A stretch of DNA of 41,583 nucleotides from Deltaproteobacteria bacterium (GTDB lineage Bacteria > Myxococcota_A > Polyangia > Haliangiales > Haliangiaceae): positions 1 to 41,583 of the forward strand of contig JACCTC010000077.1 in the NCBI GenBank assembly GCA_013812655.1. The letters are read 5' to 3'. The notes below the pieces were generated by a model, which was not told the DNA's origin, did not search any database, and was given only the letters and a program-made list of their open reading frames with translations. Below, one piece after another: positions 1 to 8,527 of this stretch (the stretch's first letter is position 1; each line of letters begins with the position of its first letter). A program made the translations under genes and the position numbers.

Positions 1-641
1 ACGTACTTCGAGTTCGGGTAGTTCTTGAGCAGCTTGTCGTAGACCGCCCGCGCCTCCTTCATGTACTTGCCGCCCTGCAGCGTGTACCCGTAGTAGAAGA
101 GCGCCATATCCATCTTGGGATAGTTGCGGAACGCCTCGTTGTCGGTGAGGCCCTTGTAGGTCCGCACTGCCTTGAGGAGGTAGTCCTTGGCCTTGCCCGC
201 GGCAGCCTGGGAATCCTTCTGCGCCTTCGACTTCAGCGCCGGAGTCTTGGCGCTGTCGACGGCGATCGAGAGCTCGATGCTCTTGAGGCGCCAGTACCGC
301 TGTTGCTTCGCGTAGAGCTCGCCAAGCCGGAAGTAGTAGTCCGACTTCTCCTCGACCTCGGAGTCGGGCGTCTGCTGGATCAGATCCGCGAGGATCTGCT
401 CCTGCTCACCTCGGATGTTGCCGACCAGACCTTCGATCGACAGCACCGCGTCCGCGGTGAGTGTCGGCACGTTGTCCTTGGGGTCCTTCGGCTTCGGCGC
501 GATAGGCTTGACGCGATCCGACAGCTTGACGTCAACCTTGACGTCCTGGGTCCGCGTGTACTTGGCCTTTTGCGCATGGGCGGCGACTGGCTGAAGGCTC
601 AGCAGCAGCAGTCCCATCATCGCTAGCTTGATTCTCGACAT
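1..641 (-). CDS. Exported TPR-type protein (3' part cut by window edge)
   Basis: The reading frame opens with ATG at 641 and stays open to the window edge (213 codons seen). GGAG and GGGG lie just upstream of the ATG. The N-terminus is a clear signal peptide (MSRIKLAMMGLLLLSLQPVAAHAQ, split here as positively charged start, Leu-rich core, AHA cleavage site). Residues about 85-213 are helical with TPR-like spacing (DYYFRLGELYAKQQRYWRL, then ALFYYGYTLQGGKYMKEA). The mature protein is probably periplasmic or outer-membrane associated and acts as a protein-protein scaffold. The next gene upstream on the same strand (823-2442) is also an exported helical-repeat protein, so the two may act together; a terminator lies between them. 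Partners are unknown. The TPR proteins of the myxobacterial gliding machinery are a possible comparison, but nothing here establishes that. Confidence 0.72.
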   Translation of the reverse strand, partial: MSRIKLAMMGLLLLSLQPVAAHAQKAKYTRTQDVKVDVKLSDRVKPIAPKPKDPKDNVPTLTADAVLSIEGLVGNIRGEQEQILADLIQQTPDSEVEEKSDYYFRLGELYAKQQRYWRLKSIELSIAVDSAKTPALKSKAQKDSQAAAGKAKDYLLKAVRTYKGLTDNEAFRNYPKMDMALFYYGYTLQGGKYMKEARAVYDKLLKNYPNSKY

Positions 642-758
642 TGAGTTCCCCTTCTCCGGCGGGATCACGAAACAGATTTGCGGCGAGGCAACGGCACAAT
701 AGCGAGTGCCGAAATCGTGGTCGTCACGGGTTTGTCATTCGCTTGTACCGAAAACGCG

Positions 759-793
759 GAGAGCCTTAACCGGTCAGAATGGTTAAGGCTCTC
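759..793 (-). terminator. Intrinsic terminator after the TPR gene at 823-2442
   Basis: This is a perfect 13-bp inverted repeat (gagagccttaacc, 759-771, against 781-793) with a 9-nt loop. It lies 29 bp past the stop codon at 823. Read on the minus strand the stem is followed by ccgcgtttt, giving a short U-tract. The stem is less GC-rich than the surrounding DNA and stands out in this gap. It could also protect the mRNA 3' end. Confidence 0.6.
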
Positions 794-822
794 GGAGACT
801 TTCATCCACTAACCAACCCGAA

Positions 823-2442
<1,620 letters not shown>

Positions 2443-2545
2443 CAAGTTCCTCCTCGGTCCAAGGTGGGTGTCGTGCTGAACGGCAACGCCGCCGAGAATG
2501 ACGACGACGATACCGGTGACCCCGCCCTCAGATGTGGGCGACCGA

Positions 2546-2575
2546 ATCATCGGCAACGACGGTGTACATTGTCAA
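2546..2575 (-). promoter_or_regulatory. Candidate sigma-70 promoter for the TPR gene at 823-2442
   Basis: On the minus strand a perfect TTGACA (-35, plus-strand 2570-2575) is followed after 18 bp by GATGAT (2546-2551), which matches TATAAT at four of six positions. The transcript would have a leader of about 100 nt before the ATG at 2442. The call rests on sequence match alone. Confidence 0.45.
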
Positions 2576-2776
2576 GGCAAGTACAGCAGTTGAATCGGAG
2601 CGTCCGGTTTACGGACCATCGGGTTTGATGGCCAGCGCCGGGCAGAGTCGAGGGACACGCGATCGTGCAGCAGGTTGCGCAGCGATCCCGGTGACGGAAA
2701 ACAGGGCTGCAAGACACCAATGAGGATGCCAGGGCCGTTTCCCCCGCCGATCCAGCCGTTGTTTCAGGTCGTTCGC

Positions 2777-2806
2777 TTGACTTGGATCTCGCGAGTCACG
2801 AATATC
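2777..2806 (+). promoter_or_regulatory. Candidate promoter for the lipoprotein at 2816
   Basis: TTGACT at 2777-2782 and AATATC at 2801-2806 are separated by 18 bp. The -10 ends only 9 bp before the proposed ATG at 2816, so the mRNA would be leaderless or nearly so. That would fit the lack of a clear Shine-Dalgarno sequence there. The -10 is weak. Confidence 0.35.
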
Positions 2807-2815
2807 GCACCTGCG

Positions 2816-3301
2816 ATGATTTCTATCAGGGTGTTGATCGCAGGAGCTCTGGCTTTCGCTGCAGCGTGCGGCGGCGAGCCTGTCGGTCGCATCTGCGATC
2901 TCGGTACGCAGTTGCCGCAAGCCGGTGAGGTCGTCGTCGCGTCGCCCTCGCTCGACTGCGTCAGCCGAACATGTTTGCGCGTGCCGCTCAGCCGCGAGTT
3001 GCCGGAAGGCAGCAAGTATCCCGCAGGAACCAACGGTCTCTGCACCGCCGAGTGCGGCGCCGACAGCGACTGCGAGCGCGTGCCCGAGTCGCCGTGCGTG
3101 ACTGGCTTCACCTGCGGCGTCGCGGTGACGGTCGGTCCGTTCTGCTGCCGCAAGTTCTGCATCTGCAAGGACTACGTCGTGATCCCGGATAGCGGCCAGC
3201 TGCTGATCCCGCAGGCCTGCGACTCGAATAATGCGGCGAACGCGTGCTGCAACCTCGACGGTCGTACGGGCAACGCCTCCTACCCGCTCTGCAACAGCTG
3301 A
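2816..3301 (+). CDS. Small cysteine-rich lipoprotein
   Basis: 161 residues from ATG 2816. The N-terminus is a lipoprotein signal (MISIRVLIAGALAFAAAC, lipidation at Cys18). An upstream ATG in the same frame would place polar residues before it. The mature part holds about 14 cysteines in spaced pairs (CDLG, CVSRTC, CTAEC, CERVPESPC, FCCRKFCICK, NACCNLDG), suggesting a compact, disulfide-rich surface domain. This style of protein is common in Myxococcota, where such short secreted Cys-rich proteins are mostly of unknown function. It is monocistronic, with a candidate promoter just upstream and a strong terminator 28 bp downstream. No catalytic motif is seen. Confidence 0.75.
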   Translation: MISIRVLIAGALAFAAACGGEPVGRICDLGTQLPQAGEVVVASPSLDCVSRTCLRVPLSRELPEGSKYPAGTNGLCTAECGADSDCERVPESPCVTGFTCGVAVTVGPFCCRKFCICKDYVVIPDSGQLLIPQACDSNNAANACCNLDGRTGNASYPLCNS

Positions 3302-3329
3302 CGCGCCTGACCACGTCGCGACGATCGCG

Positions 3330-3362
3330 CCGGCGCCCCATGATCTGGGCGCCGGTTTTTTT
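3330..3362 (+). terminator. Strong intrinsic terminator after the lipoprotein
   Basis: A 9-bp GC-only stem (ccggcgccc, 3330-3338, with gggcgccgg, 3347-3355), an 8-nt loop and a run of seven T (3356-3362) form a textbook Rho-independent terminator. No T-run is present in the other direction, so it does not serve the convergent yraN operon. Confidence 0.9.
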
Positions 3363-3370
3363 GCGCCGGC

Positions 3371-3718
3371 CTAGAGTCGCCAGGCGTCCTGGAACAGCTC
3401 GACGCGATCACCGGTGATCGCGACGACGTCGAACCGGCACTCCTCGAACTGTGGCTGTCGCGCCTCGAGGTAGTGCGCTGCGACGCGCGAGACCTGGCGC
3501 CGCTTGCCGCGATGAACCATCTCGCTCGCTTCGCCGTGGTTGCCGTCAGCACGGCTGCGGACCTCGACAAACACGAGGATGTCGCCGTCCCGGGCGACCA
3601 CGTCGAGCTCGCCCGCCTTGATGCGGTAGTTGCGCTCGACGATGCGATAGCCGCGGTCGAGCAAGACGCGCGTCGCCAAGGACTCGGCGTGCGCACCAGC
3701 TTGTAACGTCGTCAGCAT
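3371..3718 (-). CDS. yraN: YraN/UPF0102 family nuclease-fold protein
   Basis: 115 residues from ATG 3718 (an ATG at 3730 would add four residues). The UPF0102 signature is intact: ESLATRVLLDRGYRIVERNY, then the nuclease-like core GELDVVARDGDILVFVEVR, in which E-x-D and E-V-R place the acidic and basic residues of a restriction-endonuclease-like fold. An RRQVSRVAAHYLEA helix and a C-terminal FDVVAI strand follow. The family is widespread, usually sits beside rplS/rnhB, and its biological role is unsettled (a DNA-processing nuclease is inferred from the fold). It is the last gene of the rpsP operon here, 81 bp after rplS. The usual rnhB between them is absent. Confidence 0.9.
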   Translation of the reverse strand: MLTTLQAGAHAESLATRVLLDRGYRIVERNYRIKAGELDVVARDGDILVFVEVRSRADGNHGEASEMVHRGKRRQVSRVAAHYLEARQPQFEECRFDVVAITGDRVELFQDAWRL

Positions 3719-3799
3719 GGTCACTTGCATGACCGTCGCTATAACGCCGAGCTCTGACCTAGGACGCTGGCCTGATGACCACGGCCAGCCGAAGAAGAA

Positions 3800-4288
3800 C
3801 TACTTCTTCTTCTCTTTCTTCTTGCCGCCCTTACGCTTCGCGCCGGCGTCACCTTCGACGCTCGGGCCGTCGGCAGCGGCGGGCTCGGCGGCTCCGGCGG
3901 CTCCGGCGGCTGGCGTGGCCTGGGTCTGCTCGTTCGAGCCCTCGCGCTCCTTGATACGGGCAGCCTTGCCGGACAGATCGCGGAGGTAGTACAGGCGGGC
4001 CTGCTTGACGCGGCCGCGCTGCAACACTTCGATCTTGTCGATGTTCGGCGAGTTGTCGGGGAAGATCCTCTCGACACCGACGCCGTACGAGATCTTGCGA
4101 ACGGTGAACGTCGACCGCGCGCCCTTCGACACGCGGCGGATGCACACACCTTCGAACGCCTGGAGACGTGTCTTCTCGCCTTCGCGAATCTTCGCCCAGA
4201 CCTTGATCGAGTCGCCGGGGCGGAACTCGGGAAGCGTCGCCGAGCGACGTTGAGACTTATCGATGGATTCGAGGATTCGCGCGCTCAT
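3800..4288 (-). CDS. rplS: 50S ribosomal protein L19 with low-complexity C-terminal tail
   Basis: 162 residues from ATG 4288, preceded by GGATGGG; an ATG at 4297 would add MGA. Residues 1-117 are a standard L19 ([66 protein letters not shown]), which sits at the 30S/50S interface near the 3' end of 23S rRNA. Most L19 proteins end here, at about 115-120 residues. This one continues for about 45 residues of Ala/Gly/Pro/Glu followed by a Lys-rich end ([12 protein letters not shown]), encoded by GGCGGCTCC-like repeats. Such basic tails may contact rRNA, but the role is unknown. It lies 61 bp downstream of trmD in the same operon. Confidence 0.95.
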   Translation of the reverse strand: MSARILESIDKSQRRSATLPEFRPGDSIKVWAKIREGEKTRLQAFEGVCIRRVSKGARSTFTVRKISYGVGVERIFPDNSPNIDKIEVLQRGRVKQARLYYLRDLSGKAARIKEREGSNEQTQATPAAGAAGAAEPAAADGPSVEGDAGAKRKGGKKKEKKK

Positions 4289-4349
4289 GGCACCCATCCA
4301 ACAAAAGGCCGTTGGGACGCAGGGTTCTGCCAGAGATCGACGGGGGTCG

Positions 4350-5651
4350 TCAAGTCGGCCGACCGAACAGACGATCGAGGATCACCGCGCCGGCGCTTCG
4401 GACCGAGAGATGATTCCAGCCCGCGGCACCCTCGATCGGCGCAAGCACGCGAGTTACTGACGGAATCAGGTGCTCGGCCAGGCCCCAGCCGGTTCCGAGG
4501 AGAATCAGCAGGGGCGCAGGATTCTCGCGGGCCTCGGCGACCAGCTCGGGGGCCGTTCGCCGGATCGCGCCGGAAAACGCGTCCGCGCGCGCCGAGGTCC
4601 CGACCACGACCGGTGCGCTCCCGTGCTCCGCGGTGAGGTTCGCGATCACGGTCTCGACCGAATCCGCGGCGCGCACGAGGCGTAGCGCCTGCGCGCGATG
4701 CTCGCCACTCGCGTCCTCCATCCACAGGCTCGCGATGTGCGCGGCCTTGTCGCGCTGTGAGGTCACGGGCGTGACGACGTGATACCCGGCGAGGCCATAG
4801 GCCATCGACGAGCGTGCGAGATCGTGGACGTCGAAGTTGGTGAGCGCGGTCGTTATCACCTTGCCCGTGCGATCGACGCACGGGTGATGGACGAGGGCGA
4901 GGTGCGTGCGCGATCCGACATCGACAGGCCGCGCCATCCGCTTGCGATCGGCGACGGTCGGGGTGAACCGCGCGAGGAGATCCGGCCGGCGCACCGCGGT
5001 CCGCGCGATCGCCTGCTCGCGTCGCCACGCGGCGATCGCCGCGTGATTGCCCGACGTCAGGATCGCCGGCACCTCACGCACGAGCTCGCCGTCGCGGGTC
5101 GATGGCAGCTTGAGCGGCCGCGTGTACTGCGGATATTCGAGGAGGCTCGCGCTGTGCGACTCGTCGTCGACGGATGTCGATTCGCCGAGCACGCCGGGCA
5201 CGTAGCGCGAGACCGCGTCGATGATGACGAGCGCGCCGAGCTCGCCGCCCGACAGCACGTAGTCGCCGATCGAGATCTCCTCGTCGATCGCCTCCTCGAT
5301 CACGCGCTCGTCGACACCCTCGTAGCGCCCGCACACGAGCACGAGGTGCGGCAGCTGCGCGAGCTCGCGAATGCGTGCCTGGGTGAGCGGCTTGCCGGCG
5401 GGCGACAGGTAGATGCGGTGCGCGGTACTGGCGTGCGCGATCGCGGCGAGCAGTGGCTCGGGCTTCATCACCATGCCGGGGCCGCCGCCGTAGGGCGTGT
5501 CGTCGACGGTGCGGTGGCGGTCGCTCGTGAAGTCGCGTGGGTTGATCGTGGTGACCGCGATGGTGCCGGCCTCGCGGGCGCGGCCGACGACTCCGGCGGT
5601 GAGTGCGGGCTCGACGAGCTCGGGCAGGATCGTGACGACGGTGAACTTCAC
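4350..5651 (-). CDS. trmD: tRNA (guanine-N1-)-methyltransferase TrmD fused to a second SPOUT-like RNA methyltransferase domain
   Basis: 433 residues from GTG 5651, whose GTGA overlaps the rimM stop. Residues 1-235 are TrmD, which forms m1G37 in tRNA and prevents frameshifting. All motifs are present: [43 protein letters not shown], the knot [13 protein letters not shown], and [11 protein letters not shown]. The usual protein ends near residue 250. Here a second domain (about 247-433) starts at [20 protein letters not shown] and continues with [28 protein letters not shown] and [14 protein letters not shown]. This matches the SAM-dependent RNA methyltransferase family of Thermotoga TM1570 (Methyltrn_RNA_4), which elsewhere is a separate neighbour of trmD. 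The substrate of the second domain is unknown. Confidence 0.93.
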   Translation of the reverse strand: MKFTVVTILPELVEPALTAGVVGRAREAGTIAVTTINPRDFTSDRHRTVDDTPYGGGPGMVMKPEPLLAAIAHASTAHRIYLSPAGKPLTQARIRELAQLPHLVLVCGRYEGVDERVIEEAIDEEISIGDYVLSGGELGALVIIDAVSRYVPGVLGESTSVDDESHSASLLEYPQYTRPLKLPSTRDGELVREVPAILTSGNHAAIAAWRREQAIARTAVRRPDLLARFTPTVADRKRMARPVDVGSRTHLALVHHPCVDRTGKVITTALTNFDVHDLARSSMAYGLAGYHVVTPVTSQRDKAAHIASLWMEDASGEHRAQALRLVRAADSVETVIANLTAEHGSAPVVVGTSARADAFSGAIRRTAPELVAEARENPAPLLILLGTGWGLAEHLIPSVTRVLAPIEGAAGWNHLSVRSAGAVILDRLFGRPT

Positions 5652-6154
5652 CGCTTCGACTCCGGCAGGCCCTCCGGAGGATCGACCGTGACCGTGCCGG
5701 CCTCGAGATCGATCTTCGTGACGAAGTGATCGACGAGCGGCAGCAGGCGCTCGATGTCGCCGTCGTGGATGACGAGGCGGTCCTGGAGATCGCCGGCATC
5801 GACCGCGAAGACGGTGCCCCACGGCGTGCCGTCGGGCAGCTGGACGCGACAGCCGACGAGGTCAGACAGGATGACCTCGCCCTCGCCCACCTCGAGCTGC
5901 GAGCGCTCGACCTCGATCTGCCGGCCCTTCAGCGCCTCGGCATCGTTGCGGGTGATGACGCCCTCGAGCCGGAGGAGCCAGCCACGCACGGTGCCACGCG
6001 CGCCGAGGATCTTGCGCGGGGCGCCATCGATCCAGACGGTGTCGACGTGCCCGAGGATCTGCGAGCCGGGATCGTGGGTGACGACCACGACCTCACCGCG
6101 GATGCCGTGAGCTCGCGCGATACCGCCGATCTCCAACCGGGCATCACCGCGCAT
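5648..6154 (-). CDS. rimM: 16S rRNA processing protein RimM
   Basis: 168 residues, the usual length. It has the N-terminal RimM barrel ([50 protein letters not shown]) and the C-terminal PRC-barrel-like half ([37 protein letters not shown]). RimM binds S19 and helps mature the 30S head. It lies 20 bp after khpA and ends in a 4-bp GTGA overlap with trmD, consistent with translational coupling of the two. Confidence 0.95.
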   Translation of the reverse strand: MRGDARLEIGGIARAHGIRGEVVVVTHDPGSQILGHVDTVWIDGAPRKILGARGTVRGWLLRLEGVITRNDAEALKGRQIEVERSQLEVGEGEVILSDLVGCRVQLPDGTPWGTVFAVDAGDLQDRLVIHDGDIERLLPLVDHFVTKIDLEAGTVTVDPPEGLPESKR

Positions 6155-6174
6155 GGGCCCCGACTATTCAACGA

Positions 6175-6489
6175 TCATTCGAGGATCTCGACGAGCGTGC
6201 GCTTGCGCGAGCGCGGCGCCACGGCCTGCACGATCGTGCGCAGCGCGCGGGCGGTCTTGCCGCCACGACCGATGACCTTGCCCAGATCGGGCTCGGCCAC
6301 TTCGAGCTCGTAGACGTTCGCGGTGCGCTCCTCGACGAGCTCGACGCGGACTTCGTCCGGGCGCTCGACCAGGTTGACCGCCATGTAACGGATCAGCTCC
6401 GCGAGGTCGGGGCTCTCGACGGTGGAACCGCCGCGATCGCGATCGTCGCGATCGTCGCCGTTCTGTTCGCCGTTCTGTTCGTTCGGCAT
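6175..6489 (-). CDS. khpA: KH-domain RNA-binding protein KhpA with acidic N-terminal extension
   Basis: 104 residues from ATG 6489, only 2 bp after the rpsP stop and without its own ribosome site, so it is probably read by coupling. Residues about 28-104 are a single KH domain (LAELIRYMAVNLVERPDEV, then the GxxG loop in KVIGRGGKTARALR, and a final LVEIL strand). KhpA is a small RNA chaperone, usually 75-80 residues long, encoded between rpsP and rimM as here. The extra N-terminus (NEQNGEQNGDDRDDRDRGG) is low-complexity and built from a doubled 12-bp and a repeated 9-bp unit in the DNA (about 6425-6485). Confidence 0.92.
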   Translation of the reverse strand: MPNEQNGEQNGDDRDDRDRGGSTVESPDLAELIRYMAVNLVERPDEVRVELVEERTANVYELEVAEPDLGKVIGRGGKTARALRTIVQAVAPRSRKRTLVEILE

Positions 6490-6491
6490 CG

Positions 6492-6743
6492 TTACGCGGT
6501 CTTGGTCGCGGCACGCGCGGTGCGGCGAACGATCGAGGCGAGGGTCCCGCTCGGCTTGGCGCCGACCTTGAGCCACTTCTCGTAGCGCTCGGTGTCGAGC
6601 TTCAGGACCTTGGTGGTCGGATGATAGGTACCGAGAAGCTCGATGAACTTACCATCCCGCGCCTTCCGCTTGTCGGCGGCGACGATCCGGTAGAACGGAG
6701 ACTTCTTCTTACCCTGGCGTGAAAATCGAATCGCTACAGACAT
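6492..6743 (-). CDS. rpsP: 30S ribosomal protein S16
   Basis: 83 residues. It has the canonical S16 start (MSVAIRFSRQGKKKSPFYRI), VAADKRKARDGKFIELLGTY and the DTERYEKWLKVGAKPSGT region. Ribosome site GAGG lies seven bases before the ATG. It is the first gene of the operon rpsP-khpA-rimM-trmD-rplS-yraN, which couples ribosome assembly to tRNA modification. A good sigma-70 promoter lies 32 bp upstream. Confidence 0.97.
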   Translation of the reverse strand: MSVAIRFSRQGKKKSPFYRIVAADKRKARDGKFIELLGTYHPTTKVLKLDTERYEKWLKVGAKPSGTLASIVRRTARAATKTA

Positions 6744-6775
6744 AGGAATCCTCGACGGTGTTTCGAGAGCGGCGG

Positions 6776-6804
6776 AATCTACCCGCCGGGTAGTACCCTG
6801 TCAA
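6776..6804 (-). promoter_or_regulatory. Sigma-70 type promoter of the rpsP operon
   Basis: On the minus strand a perfect TTGACA (plus 6799-6804) and TAGATT (6776-6781) are separated by exactly 17 bp. A near-palindrome (ctacccgccgggtag, 6779-6793) overlaps the -10 and spacer and could be an operator, though GC bias makes chance likely. The distance to the rpsP ATG is 32 bp. Confidence 0.7.
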
Positions 6805-6823
6805 CCGTGCTATATGACCGGCC

Positions 6824-8527
6824 ATGTCCCGGCGGGTCGGCATCCTGGCTGCGGTCACCGCTGTTGCTTGGGCAGCCGCTGCTTGCTCGAAATCAGAGGT
6901 GAAAGACGGTGGATCGACCGGGTCGAGCACCACCGCCCCGGCCCAGAAGCCGACGTTCACCCTGTTCGCGCTGGCCGAGATGCGCGGCCAGATCGGGCCC
7001 TGTGGATGCACGACCGACCCGCTCGGCGACATCTCGCGGACCGCGAAGCTCGTCGGGGATACCCGCGCGGCCGGGCCGACCCTCGTGGTCGATGCCGGGT
7101 CCCTGCTCTACTCGAAGGACGTCATCCCGCCGCACCTCGAGAACCAGGAGGAGCTGAAGGCGAATCTCCTCGTCCAGACCTACCAGCGTGACCTCGAAGT
7201 CGCCGCCCTCGGCCTGGGGCCAGCCGACCTCGCGAGGGGGCCCGAGGCGATCCGGGTGCCGCGCCAGGCCGCGAACGCCACCAAGCCGCTGCCGATCGAG
7301 GCGCCCAAAATCGTGCAGGTCGGCGCGGCGAAGGTCGGCGTGTTCGGCGTGATCGCGCCCGATGCGCTCGGCGCAGCGCGCGTCACGCTCGGCGATCCGG
7401 TGGCGGCGGGCAAGGCGGCGGTCGCCGAGCTCCGCAAGCAGGGCGCGCAGGTGATCGTCGGGCTCGTGCAGGCGACCTCGAAGAAGGACGCCGCGAAGCT
7501 CGCGCGCGACATCGGCGGCATCGATCTCACCGTCGCCGGGCTCGGGCTCGCGGCGCCCGAGCCCGAGAAGATCGAGATCGAGGCGCAGAAGATCGGGGAC
7601 GGTTGGCTGATCGTGCCGGCGAACCGCGGCCAGATCATCTCGCGGATCGATGTCACGGTGCGCGACGGCGGCCCGCTCGTCGACGCGGTCGGCGCGAGCG
7701 TCGCGGCCACGAAGATCGCGTCGATCGACAGGCAGGTCGCTGCGCTCGATGTCGATCTCGCGAAGTTCGCCGCCGACAAGGACGCCGATCCGGTGTTCGT
7801 CAAGCAGAAGGCCGACGAGCGCGCCGCCCTCGTCGAGCTCAAGAACAAGCTCGCGCGGCAGCCGCTTGCGGTGCCGGTGCGCGGCAGCTACTTCACGCTC
7901 CAGCAGGTGCGCATCAACAAGACGCTCGCGTGCTCCGAGCCCGTGCAGTCCGCGGTCACCGCGTTCTACGCCGCAGCCGGCAAGGCGAACCTCGCGGCCG
8001 CCGCGAACGTCCCGGTCAAGCCGGTCGCGAAGGGCAAGCCCGGCTATGTCGGCGGTGAAGGCTGCGAGGACTGTCACGGCGAGGCCGCCGAGTTCTGGAA
8101 GACCACGCGCCACGCCCGGGCGTGGGAGACGCTCGTCGAGCGTGGCCAGGAGTTCGATCACGACTGCATCGGCTGCCACGTCACCGGCTGGCTCGAGCCC
8201 GGCGGCGCGAACCTCGGGTTCAACGACAAGCTGCGCGACGTCCAGTGCGAGACCTGTCATGGCCCCGGGTCGATCCACGTCGCGAAGGGTGGCGAGGAGA
8301 AACCGTCCGCGGTCACTCGCGGCCCGGCGACCGACCTCTGCGCGACCCAGTGCCATACCAAGGAGCACAGCGACACGTTCCAGCTCGAAGCGTACCTGCG
8401 TGACGTGCTCGGTCCCGGTCACGGCGAGGCGCTGCGCAAGCAGCTCGGTGACGGGCCGACCGGCGCGGCGCTTCGCAAGGCTGCGCTCGACAAGGCGGGG
8501 CGGTTGGGGGTGGGGTGCATCCGCTGA
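6824..8527 (+). CDS. Multiheme cytochrome lipoprotein with metallophosphoesterase-like N-terminal domain
   Basis: 567 residues. A lipoprotein signal (lipidation at Cys21) is followed by a Ser/Thr linker. Residues about 44-290 have the layout of UshA/5'-nucleotidase metallophosphoesterases (FALAEMRGQIGPCGC, PLGDISRTAKLV, LVVDAGSLLYS, VGVFGVIAP). The usual metal ligands (D-x-H near the start, D in DAGD) are not present (AEMRG, DAGS), so hydrolytic activity is doubtful. A coiled segment (300-345) leads to a c554-type cytochrome domain with heme sites CEDCH (414-418), CIGCH (448-452), CETCH (475-479) and an unusual CATQCH (506-511, CX3CH). It is probably an outer- or inner-membrane-tethered periplasmic electron carrier. 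It overlaps the next gene by 13 bp. Its electron partners are not in the window. Confidence 0.85.
   Translation: MSRRVGILAAVTAVAWAAAACSKSEVKDGGSTGSSTTAPAQKPTFTLFALAEMRGQIGPCGCTTDPLGDISRTAKLVGDTRAAGPTLVVDAGSLLYSKDVIPPHLENQEELKANLLVQTYQRDLEVAALGLGPADLARGPEAIRVPRQAANATKPLPIEAPKIVQVGAAKVGVFGVIAPDALGAARVTLGDPVAAGKAAVAELRKQGAQVIVGLVQATSKKDAAKLARDIGGIDLTVAGLGLAAPEPEKIEIEAQKIGDGWLIVPANRGQIISRIDVTVRDGGPLVDAVGASVAATKIASIDRQVAALDVDLAKFAADKDADPVFVKQKADERAALVELKNKLARQPLAVPVRGSYFTLQQVRINKTLACSEPVQSAVTAFYAAAGKANLAAAANVPVKPVAKGKPGYVGGEGCEDCHGEAAEFWKTTRHARAWETLVERGQEFDHDCIGCHVTGWLEPGGANLGFNDKLRDVQCETCHGPGSIHVAKGGEEKPSAVTRGPATDLCATQCHTKEHSDTFQLEAYLRDVLGPGHGEALRKQLGDGPTGAALRKAALDKAGRLGVGCIR

Larger units (their letters stand above)
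2443..2815. other. Non-coding divergent promoter region
   Basis: 373 bp separate two divergently read genes. Short frames on either strand here (for example 2609-2920 minus) have Arg/His-rich random composition and no ribosome site, so I regard them as non-coding. The region holds one promoter candidate for each direction (2546-2575 minus and 2777-2806 plus). Nothing else is recognisable. Confidence 0.6.

Noticed and set aside
2609..2920. A 103-residue minus-strand frame in the divergent gap
   Set aside because: No ribosome site, random composition, and it runs into the lipoprotein gene on the other strand.
3320..3365. The terminator at 3330-3362 acting in both directions for the convergent yraN operon
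   Set aside because: No T-run follows the stem on the minus strand.
6540..6560. An 11-base match to the end of the palindromic element within rpsP
   Set aside because: Falls in a conserved S16 region with no further similarity. Coincidence.
6893..8422. A 509-residue minus-strand frame opposite the cytochrome gene
   Set aside because: The plus strand carries four heme motifs and a lipobox. The minus frame has no family features.
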